From positions 8,350,475 through 8,414,474 of the forward strand of contig NC_135554.1 of assembly GCF_964340395.1 (NCBI RefSeq): 64,000 nucleotides of DNA, written 5' to 3'. Shown piece after piece: positions 12,701 to 24,700 of the stretch. The notes beneath the pieces were generated by a model. That model made no database searches and was not told the DNA's origin. It saw only the letters and a list, made by a program, of their open reading frames with translations. A program made the position numbers and the translations under genes. Source of the stretch: Glandiceps talaboti (lineage: Eukaryota; Hemichordata; Enteropneusta; Spengelidae). The stretch's first letter is position 1. The number at the start of each line of letters is the position of its first letter.

Positions 12701-15700
12701 GGTTGCAATACTTGATTGTAGTTGGTGATGGCAAAACGTATGACCATTTAACGAGACTGAAAGCTGAATATGGTGAGGATTTGGAATGGTTAGTTGTATT
12801 CCCAGGAGACTGGCACATATTGAAAAATTACCAGCCAGTTTTGCTAAAAATATATCTAGATGCTGGACTCAGGGATATCATGGCTACAACACATCAGGGA
12901 GCAACGTTGCAGAGTCTTATTGAGTGTCAACATTTCAAGCACATGCACAGATTCATTACACAAGTCTACGAGGCATTCTATAGATACCAGATTAACTGTT
13001 TTCTGAAACACAAATATGGTGATAATAATGAAGAATTAAGCACTCTTCTCACAACAATTAGTGACATTACAGAGAACATTGCAAAGGAGTGTTACACAGA
13101 AACAGACAACAGTGATATGACTCGTTTGACCGAACTCTATCATGACTTTGATCAGAAAATTGAATTGAATGGATTAGCTGAAGAGTTCCAAACCTATACT
13201 AAACAGATGTGTGAGAAGAGCGACTTATACAGATTCTGGCATAGGTTTGTTCATCAAGATTGTCTCCCATATATTGCACTGTATATTGCGTTCCGTTCAA
13301 GGAACTGGTCTTTGAGAATGGGAGCACTTAAGAAGATGGCTGCTTTATTTCACGCATTTGATCGACAAACATATCTGAGACTGATACCCCATCACATTTC
13401 CACAGTACTTCGAATGCCTGATAAATTACTCTGCCATCTGGTGAATGGGGGCTTTGCCGTCAGCATTTCAGGAAAGAACTGGTCAAGTGTCGCGTTAGAT
13501 GAAGCCCATGAGATGTGCATTAACAAGGATGTGAAAAATGCAGTTGCCAGGCCATCCCCAGATACATTTCAATCAACTGCCATCTACCTCCCATACAGGG
13601 CTCAGACATTGAAAAACCTAAAAGAGGAACTGTATCCTGTTAGAAAAACCAAATATCAGAGAGACATGCAACAAAGCGTAGTAAATTTTGAGGAAGAGAA
13701 CATATTCAAATACTACAACAAACTTCAAACAAGCAATGTATTTCATTCAGATCCTCAAAAACTTGTACCATTGTTCACTAATGAACAAGAGGATAAGACA
13801 GACCTGCTCAATTTCAGAGAAGTTGGTCAAAGGGCATTCAAGTACTATGTCGAAGCTCGTATTTTGCATAGACCCAGTACAGAGGCACCTGTTCGAAAGA
13901 GGCGCCTGAAAACGTTCAGCAAACCTGTTGTGAAACAAAGGAAAACAACATCTGACAAGAAGGAAAAACAACTGTACCAGAAATGTCTTAAAAAGGTCAT
14001 AGCAGCTGCACAAGCATCAAACCAACCACCCGAACGTATCCATCAATTTCTTGTCTTGCCACGTGCAATTGCACAATCAAACGGTTGTATGGTTAAAGGG
14101 TCAAAAAGTAACGTAACAAAGCTTTTTCAGTCAAGGTACAAAGGTTTGCTGCTTGATTGTTTTCCACAAGGTTGGAAACCTGACTGCGCTGTTCTAGAAG
14201 GCATGTTTATCATCAATACAACTCCCCTTGCAACTCACAAGACTTTCAAAGACTACTTTGCTTTCATTATTCGTACAAAGATTCTTCCATATTACCATCA
14301 GGGCTGCAAGCAAGTACATGTAGTATTTGACGACCCACACAGGAATGGCATCTCCGCTAAAGACTTGGAAAGAGACCGAAGAGATACATGTACAACTAGA
14401 GTAGAATTTCCAGACATGGTTATTGAACCTTCAGTAAAAATACCAAGGAATTGGCGACAGTTCCTAGGAAATCGCACAAACAAACGAAGATTAGTGACCG
14501 TCATGAGTGAACAACTACTGCTCATGATACCACAAGCCTTGACAGAAAACCAGATATTTGTTACTGGTGGAGGTTTCCTAAATGAGGATATGGACTGTGC
14601 CAAACAAGTACATGCTCTTGGTCAAGTAAGTGAATGGGCACCAGGTTTCGGCAATCATGAGGAAAGTGACAGCCGAGTGTGGTTGCATGCACTTGGTAGC
14701 TGTTCCAAAAAGACATTGATCTTTTCTCCAGACACAGACACCTATCATGTTGGCCTCCCCCTTTTCGATTGGACCAATCATTTCCAAACAGTAATTCCAG
14801 AGATATTTTTACAAATTTCAATGAAGGCTAGTGAGCCAAGCTATTTATCAGTAAATATGCTCAGTGATATGTTGAAGAGAGACCCTGACCTGGCATCTAT
14901 AAACAGATTACGCCTCAATAAATGTATGCAATCTGTGTACATTCTGAGTGGGTGTGACTATACGTCATTTTTCACCAATTTTGGGAAGGTCACACTTTAT
15001 AATTACTTCTGTCAGCATGCAGAGTTTATCTCTGGAGATAACAGTTACCCAGGTGATCTAAGTGATACAGATGTGGATAGTGAGGAAGGGTTAATGTCAT
15101 TTTACCGCCTTATAGGAGTTCTATATTTCAAGAAGTATTTTTCTGTATTTGTAGAACAAACTCCTCAAGAATTATATAACAAAATCAAAGATGACAATTT
15201 GAGCCATGCGACCAACCACAAAGTCTGGCTCAATTATATAAGAGAAAAGAGCTGGGAGAAAACAAATTTCGAAACTGACATGATGCCATCAAATGAAGCT
15301 CTAGCTTTCCACTGGAAAAGAGTATGCTGGGTTGCAAGAGTGTGGGAGCAGGCATTGTTTCATAATGTAGATTTCCCCCCTCTGTCTGAGGAGTATGGTT
15401 TTCGTTGGTCCAGTGGAAAGCTAGAAATTCTGTGGGATGACACAGTCAATGAAGAAAAAGTAAAAAAAAAAGTAAAAGAGCTCACAAGTGGATGCAAGTG
15501 CAAGAAGAGTGAATGTAGGGATAAAAGGTGCAAGTGTAGAAAAGAAGGCATATTGTGCAAGGCTGGCTGTTCATGCGAGAATTGCTTGAATAAAAGTGAT
15601 TTACAAAAATCAAATTTGAATACGACTAAAGAAAATGAAACTCTAGTAACAGAGGAACTCCTCGAGCTAGAGGTGTTAAACTCAAATTCAAACTTGATTG

Positions 15701-18700
15701 TTGATGAGGAAGAAGAGGTTGAGGAAGTTGTGTTGGATTGGCCAGAGAATGTGTTAGAAGAAATAAACATAGATAGTGATGAAGAGCAGTTAGAAATTAT
15801 TTAATGTGTAAATATTGATTTTCAAAAATATATATTAAAAAAAATAAACAAGTGTTTATAAGTAAAACGTGTATTTCCGTATGTGTTATATCTGTGTATG
15901 CATTCTGCTTTAGAGTTGCATGTCTTTTTACTTTAGCTCAGCTTGGAAAGAAATGTTTGGAAAAAGTCAAAATAACGTGTAAAACATACCAAGTTCATGA
16001 TTGTAACTCAATAAATGACACACAATTAAAAGATGGAGAAACAACTATTATTCATTGTACCAAAATGTTTACACACTTTTTGATACTTTCAAAATCCTTG
16101 TTACAAACCCCATTCTCACCTATAATGGTCACTTTAGTAGTCCCCTTTTAAGTTAAATATTATGTCAAACAGTACAAAATACAGCTATACTCTGTGAAGT
16201 GGAAGTATGCGCAAACATTTGTCCCATGATATATTACTGTGTAAAGGATGGAAGAAAAACATGCACAACACTGACTAAGTGTGAGTTTCTCATTTACCCC
16301 TCCTGATTCCTATACAGATTGTTGATAAAAATGTTGAAATTGTATAATATAAAAAAGGGAAACTACAACTCGACCATGCACAAATGATATTGACTGTAGA
16401 TGTAGTATCAGCTGTACGAAAAGTGTGCAGTAGAATATAATCCTTAGTAAATGACCAGAGATGACCCCAATGTGGCTGTTACGTAACACCCATCCCCACT
16501 GAAAACTCATTGATACAGTGTGACCTCTCTGCAATGCTACCTAAAAAGGGGGGACTAGACCCTTACGCAAACTTAAATGGATTGACATTCACAGGTAATG
16601 TAGTTGAAGAGTTGCTCTAACTATATGGGTAGTTTGAAATAATGGAGTACATGGAAACACTAAAAAGTAATACATTTTTTGGAGAGCATGGTGGTGTAAC
16701 CATACATGATTTTTTAAATCGACAAGAACCTAGTTATTTTAAAGTAATATCACACAAAAAATACATCAATGGAACCCTCTGAATGTCCTTGACAATCTCA
16801 TGAAAAAATTACATTTCTGTAAATTCACCGTAAAATGTTATTAGAGTTTGAAAAAAACACTGACTTGTATGCAAATGAGGCATTCAAAACCAAACGGCTG
16901 CTTATCTTTGTTTGCTTTGTATGACTCCCTACTGTGCGGACTGCAGGCTAACTATCTGACTGTGTTACATGTAGTGTTTAGTTGTTTGTCTGCAACCATT
17001 AATCCTGCTTTTTAACTGTTCTCAAGGTGCAATATTTTTATATTTCATTGTAAAAACTCGTTCTTCTATGAAAACACAGTTATAATTTTAGGAAAATGTT
17101 TGAAATTTTGATTATCGAACTCTTTCACAGGAATGTGACCGAGTCAAAGAAGAACTACAGAACCTACGTAGACAGAACACAAGTCTAGATACAGAGTGTC
17201 ATGACAGAGACAAATCTGTCAATCAACTACGTATGAGAGTTGCTGTACTAGAGCAGGAGGTCAAGGACAAAGATCAGGTCATCTCCAGGACAACAGATCT
17301 CTTGGAAGCTTCTCAGGAACAAAAGGTAAAAGTGCTGACAGAACATTTTGCCCTCTTTTTTTCCGCTCTCTTTCAGCAGATTATAAAGACTACATACCTA
17401 TGAATTCCGTCTATTCTGTACAGAGGAGAGAGTACAATGTACAAAAAATACATCAATTCCATGTTTGTAACTCAATAAATTGCAAAAAACTAAGACGTGT
17501 GTACAAAGTGTTATTGTACGTATTTTTCAATGTTTTGCAATGTATCAAGGACTTGATATATGTTCTGTTACATTGTATTTCCAAGTAGAAAAACATAGTA
17601 GAGTTGTTTTTATCAATTGAAGTTCACAAATAAATAGCTAATTTTTATGACCATAAAGATATGTCCACATAAACTTTGATGGAGGAACCTTGATAAAATA
17701 CCTGAGGGAACTCAGGGAGAGTTTTCTTAGTTTACTGCCTACAACAAAATTAAGTCATCATTTCGTTTTTTTGTCTAATATGGTACCATTTTTTGGTATA
17801 ATTAAATTATCTAGATGTCTTGAAGCCATGGTGTTGTAGGGTGAAAGTATACATTAATCTAATTTTAAAGTGTTTTTTTCAAAACCAGCAACCATGTATT
17901 CTGTACACTTGAAATTCACTAAACTCGCTAAAGACTGCATTGAACTTGATCTTGGGACCAACTTCATTTTCACAATCTACTCTATTTCTAATATTGAATA
18001 ATGTTTTGCTTTCAATTGCAGAGAAAACTTGAGGAGAATGTAGACCAAAAAACAGTGCAGTGTAACAAACTAGAGAAGACGGTCCGTGCTACATCAGATG
18101 AAGTCGTCAAGGTACTGCATAGTGTTATTTATTATTGAAATACGGTATCTTATATTTGCATCAATTTTGAAAATACTTTGGTATATTGAAAAATGATTAG
18201 TTGGTTGGGTCACGAGAAACAGAAATAGAAAAGGTGATGCCATTTTACTAAATGATGATCATGGTAATCACAGATGGTGTTGTTTTAATTATTTCTAGGG
18301 TAATGAAATAATCAAGCGTCTACAGGGAGAGCTGAAAGGTGCAATGGCAAAGGTGAGTCATTTTATGCTCTTTGTACACCTATGAATCTAATTATTGTAA
18401 TATTTTAATATTCTGTAAGATTGTTCTATTTGCCATTTTCATTACCTTTGTTTGACACAGAGTGTTTTTATCTAACCATTCCTGGAGGTGCACAAAAATA
18501 TCTTCAATCTGAAGGAGAGTTTTAAATCTTTTCAGTGTCCTACCTTCAAGGTTTGGAAGCCAATGAAAATCTAAATATTTGTTCATGGAAGTGGTATTGT
18601 GGAATTAATAGCGCAAAAATTAAACAGCATGTTTACAATTCAATGTAAATTGACCTAGAGTTGGACGGCACCGGACGCTAGCGTCCGGGACTCGGTCTTG

Positions 18701-21700
18701 GTGACCACTACTCAAAGTTGCCGTCCACCACCTTCAAGTGTCACAATTGGTTACCATTCGACACCCCACACAAACTCACTTTAATAATTGTACTTTCATT
18801 TTCTGCCCTCATGGGCGTATTGATTTAAAAGATAGTGAAGTATTAAAATGTCTTTGAGAAACGAACAATGTAGACGACCAATAATGACAAATACTCGACT
18901 ATTGATAAAGACGAAGTGTGAACTAACAACAGCTGACGCTATACATTGATATCTCGTGTACAGTGAGTACGTGTGAATTACAGGGCAAACACGATGCTGC
19001 AGACTTTCGACTAGCATTCTTCAGCGTCGTAAAAAAAGTATAACAGCCTCATATACCTTTTTATAAAGTGTTGACATTGTGTCCAATCATTAGTTTTCTG
19101 TTCAATTTTACTCTGAAAACACTTTTAGTTAGTAGTTTGACATCGTACATAGCACGACGATGAAAACATTTAATTTCCAAAATGGCGGGTGGTGACGTCA
19201 CAAACTATCGCGATGTCTCATGTATCACAAGATTTCGTCTAAACGCAATGCGTATGTGTGGGTATACGCAACTTTTTAGAGTTTTGAAACTGCAGTCGTC
19301 TTTGGATATTTAGTTTGATTGAAACAACTTTAGCTTTTCTGAGAAAACTAATCAAAAACTGTGATTGAAAAAAATCGATGTGCAAAGATTGAGATTAGAG
19401 TTATAAATCTGTAGAGAAAGAAAAGTTGGTTTTAACTTTTTCGTTAGCAACTTTGATCATACATCATGTACTTTGAGTGTACCATTAATTTATTCGTGAA
19501 TATTAATTATGCAAATTAGCATGAATATTAATTAGTGACCAGGACTACTCTCAAGCTTGGGAGAACCCTGTGTACCCAGGCTTTTAGTGGCTTCAATTCA
19601 CTTTTAAAAGTATAATCAAATGTACAAGAATTGAGAGCAATTTTCCAGAATTCCACTCCTTTTGCACCAGGTATCATACTAAACACTGTTTGCCAAACCT
19701 GTTTCCCTTAAACTACATTGTAAATTCAAATGTGCAAAAATCGTCAGCACTTTTCCAGATTTATACTCCATGTTTACCAGGGTAATAAACCCTTTTTGCC
19801 AAACCTGATTCACAAAGATACATAATTATAATTGTAAATTCAATGACAACTTTCTATCTTTGGACAGATGAAACTGAAAAACACAGTCACCACACAACAA
19901 GAAAAACTGCTGAGTGATAAGGAACAGCAAGTAGAAAAACAGACAGGTGAACTACGTACACTCAAAGATGGCCTGAAAACCAAGGAGGAAGAGGTAAGTC
20001 ATCTAATCTGTATGTTGAGTAGATACTACTATGGAAATCAAGCTATAGACAAACTAAGATAGACACTAACTAAAACTATTATTGTTGATATACTACTATG
20101 GAAATCAAGCTATAGACAAACTAAGATAGACACAAACTAAAACTATTATTGTTGATATACTACTATGGAAGTCAAGCTATAGGTAAACTAAGATAGACAC
20201 AAACTAAAACTATTGTTGATATACTACTATGGAAATCAAGCTATAGACAAACTAAGATAGACACTAACTAAAACTATTATTGTTGATATACTACTATGGA
20301 AATCAAGCTATAGGTAAACTAAGATAGACACAAACTAAAACTATTATTGTTGATATACTACTATGGAAATCAAGCTGTAGGCAAACTAAGATAATAATAA
20401 TAATAATAATAATATTTATTTCTTATAGAGCGCATTACATTAAAACAATCTCAATGCCCTGAACAAAAGTAAAAAGTAATTTAAAATGTACATATACACA
20501 AGTATAAACATAATATGAAACAAGATAAAAATACAAAGACACGGAATGACATTTAAAAACTGAAATGTAAAAAAGTTAAAAGTTAATGATAATGAGATCT
20601 AAAAAGATGATATTTTAAGGCAGATTTAAAACTGTTCAAAGTATGTGAAGAACGAAGACATGATGGCAGGGCATTCCAAAGGCGTGGGCTGCAAATAGAG
20701 AAGGCCCGATCACCATAGTATGCAGTGTTCCCTATCGGTTGGTGCAAATTCACCACGCTACCGGATTGCGACCGAAGGGAACGACGTGTGGATCTAACCA
20801 TTAATAAACCGCCTAGATATGAGGGCCCACACCCATTAAGAACTTTAAAAACAATACAGAGTACTTTGAATTCAATGCGTTTCTGAATAGGTAGCCAGTG
20901 TAATGAATGAAGAACTGGGGTAATATGCTCAACTTTTTTCTTTCTAATGACAAGTCTTGCTGCTGAATTCTGGATAATTTGGAGCTTACGAATTTGTTGA
21001 AGTGGGAGACCATATAATAAACTGTTGCAATAATCTAAATGTGATGTAATAAAAGCATGAACTAGTTTTTCAGTACAACTTTGATCAAGAAGAGTGCGAA
21101 TTTTGCCAATTTTCCACAGAGCATGAGAGGCAGCTTTACAAATATTAATTACATGATCAGACATAGTAGCCGCCGAATCCATGGAAACACCAAGATTACG
21201 ATAGACACAAACTAAAACTATTGTTGATATACTACTATGGAAATCAAGCTAAAGGCAAACTAAGATAGACACAAACTAAAACTATTGTTGAAACCTGTTG
21301 ATATAATCTACAATCTGTATAAATGAAAATTGATATAATCACCATCACAGTGGGATGGTGACTGATTGTAAGTGGTCACACATTGATTCTATCTCATTCA
21401 GTATTCACAATATTTGTGATGACAGAGCAACAACATGTATATGTATATATCTACAGAATGCAAAATTAATGCTAGCTCAGGGCCAATTAATTTGCCACTG
21501 GGCCAGTAATTTTCCAAAAGAGTTTTATCAGGCTATCAAGGAACTATTCCTTGCAGTTTTTATTTTGAGATATTTACCATACGATATGTCGCAGTTATCA
21601 ACAATTACAGGACTAGCATGACTAGCAAACCGAAAGAATTATCCAAAAGTCACACTCGAAGTAAATTACAATTGTCCCAAAACATAAATGTGACCACACA

Positions 21701-24700
21701 CACATAGACTATACTGGTCAGCAGTTTCACTCAGAATCTATCAATGACTGCTGCAGATGATATCAAAAAACATTTCAATTCTCTGTGTTTTTACTTCATC
21801 AGAATAAGAAGCTAAGTGAGTCGCTGGAAAACACATTGCAAAAACTGGAAGAAAGCAAACAATTGCTGAAAACAAATGAAAATGGTAAGTTTTACGTATC
21901 ACGGTATTAAATAATCTCACTTGTTTACAACTAAATTTTAAAATTATGAATGCACTGATTCTTTTCAACCAAAATTTGAAGATCTCAATTTTTCTTTGGT
22001 ACAAAGTAATGCTGTTTTGACTTTGAAGTACATTTATATTAATATTTCAGTATATATAGTCAAACAAGTTTTAAACTCGGTTTGTTTATACTCATATTAT
22101 ATTAAAATGTCTGGTAAATAATTTGTCAAACCTGTACTGTATACAACACTAGGGATAAACATCTCATAACAACCCTATTGGTTTCTCCTATTATACCATG
22201 CACAAGCCAAGTTATTATCTTTGAACAGAAAATACAGATGATATACCTTCGTCATTTCACATCATGAAAACCTCTGTGTATGTCCCTGGTTCTACGGTGC
22301 TTGAAATATGAGTCAAAACATTCCAAATCGCCATTGTTTTTTCCCCCACTTTTCATAAATTACACTTGCAGAGATATAACAGTTTATCATTCCTCAATAT
22401 TTTTCTTCATTCAGCCAGAAAATACGCCTGACCTATGTGTTTGTCACTACTCATCTAGCAACTCGTAGTGACAAGTCCCCTTAGGTCCCTCGTATTTTCC
22501 TTGGCTGAGCAAAGAAATATATTAGGAATGATATCACCTCTCTCTCATTCCTTCCATATGAATACATTGGGTACTAAAAGTGATAGGAGATTCCAGTAAT
22601 GTACAGTCAAATAGGAACTCTGTATTAAACTTGCATGGATATTGAAGTACATACTAAACATATATTTCCCTGTCTTTTTCAGTCATCAACTGGTTGAATA
22701 AGCAAGTCAACGAGACCCAGCTAACACATAGACAAGGAACATTTGAAATCCCATCCACAACGTCTTCATTTAAACCAACTATAAACCCTCCGTCTATGGT
22801 AGGTGTACAATGTATAATTATACACATTGCATGATTGTTCAGCATGTTTTCATTCTCATAGTTTTTAAGAGAAAAACTGCAGTTTGTAGTCTCATGGTAA
22901 CCTTCATCAAATCTTAAGATGTCTATCTCAAAGTCCTGAGATGCAGTATGAGATGAAATTTAAAAATCACCCACAGTCATTAACATCATGTCTTTGTTAA
23001 TTACTCTCAGACTTCTAACCAATAATAAGTGTGTGTTTATTGATGCAGTTATGGTAATGTCCAAATATGGTATGTCTGTCAGCTCAAGACACTACTTATA
23101 CATTATTTACATCATTATAACAGTTAAAGGTTTACTTATTTGCATGAACAACTTTTGGTTCATGATTGGGTCAGTTTAACCAGATGGGGTTAGAGATAAT
23201 TTGATGGCACGTTTCATGGACCTGGCACACAGTCAGTACTCATTTGAATGAAGCTAGGGGATTAAGCTGATATTTAGGATAGGGTAGGGTCCCTGATATT
23301 TATCTGATTTGTAATGCTGTATCCACTATATTGTAGTCTAGATGCTATCCATGGTATCAAATCTTCTCTTTACCACCATCTAGCTGAATGAGAAATCATG
23401 CACCAAAAGTTGTTTATGTAAATGACGAAACCCATTAAAATGGAGTTGATTTCCTATATTCATCATGCATGCTACACAGTTGTTTAGCCTTCCATTGGAA
23501 AGTGTTTCATAAGATTAGTGGTAGACTTGCAATTATTTCTCAAAGTTTCTCTTTCTGATTATGTTGATAAAATTGTCATGGCTTGAGTTGAAATGGAAAG
23601 CTTTTTGATTGACAGTGATAACCGAAGCGTTTGGCTTGAGTTGAGACTAAAAGTTTGTTTTGTTTGGTTGACATTGTTAACAAAACTGCTTTGGTTTGAG
23701 TGGAGGTGGAAAGTTGCTACATTGTAGTTCATTTGAAATGGCCATGTGGATGAGGATTGGGTATCTAATTTGGATTTTTTATTTATAAAACAAATTTCAT
23801 CACGGTTTCCTATTTGAAATTATCAATGTGTATGTGGGGGCAGATATATAACATGTCAAGTCCTTGTTTGTAACTCAATTAAAAAAAAAACAAACATTAA
23901 TAAATGTATGAAATGTTTTGTTATTATATGTACAATAGTAAAAATTCTACACATATTTTTTAGCTTTTTGCAATGTATTGAAACAAACACAAACTCGACC
24001 TATGTTGTTTCACATTAGTTTTCTAAGTAGAAAGCCCTGATGAAATTTGTTTTATATATAAAAAAATCCAAAATAAATACCCAATCCTTGTCCATATGGC
24101 CATTTCAAACTTACCAATGATTCTCCTTATATTCATACTAATAAACCAGACTACATATCTGAGGTGAATTCTAGGGAATTAACTGGGTGTCTCTTTCCTC
24201 TCCTTTCCTCTCTTCCCAACTGTATTGCATCATCACCATGGCGACTAGCTGCAGTATACTACTAGTCCCGGTATGAATCACAGTACAGCTAGTCATGTGA
24301 CATGTAGTAGTGCTGCTAGTGTTGGTGGTAGTAGTAGTAGTAGTAGTTTGTCCAACACCCGTCAACTTCAACATCACCACCACCACTACCACCAACAGCA
24401 ACCATCCCACTCAACAATCAGACAAAGACCACCACATCAAACACAGCTACAGGTAATAAGGTCATCTGCAGTACAGTACACTTATTGTGGATCTAGCTCT
24501 GTGTACATGTGTCCAACTTATAGGAAAAACTTAACCAGAAGTGTGGTATCCAGCCAATGTCATCGATATCGGCTTTATATACACATGGCTAGATTCACAA
24601 TAGGTGTACTGTCTGTTGACTGTTGTGCATGTGGATGAACTGTGGTGTTGTGATTATGTTCCATGGTATTGCTACACTGTAGTGTTCTGATTATGTGCCA

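Larger units (their letters stand above)
7821..16962 (+). mobile_element. Autonomous DNA transposon, Academ (AcademX)-like, 9142 bp
   Basis: Terminal inverted repeats at 7821-7842 and 16941-16962 match at 18 of 22 positions, start CAGTC and end GACTG. They are flanked on both sides by TGT (7818-7820 and 16963-16965), a 3-bp target duplication. The single long open frame encodes an XPG-type nuclease, a Cys-rich finger region and a transposase-like core. From memory, Academ elements encode a Cys-rich finger plus XPG nuclease and make 3-4 bp duplications, which fits. It sits in a SASS6 intron in the sense orientation. The 5' leader is rich in CpG compared with the flanks. The four TIR mismatches include two CpG-to-TpG-type changes. 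Confidence 0.78.

Noticed and set aside
15960-16030. Shared motif TTGTAACTCAATAAAT at about 16000, 17465 and 23866
   Set aside because: Match is only ~15-20 bases with unrelated flanks; too little to define an element.
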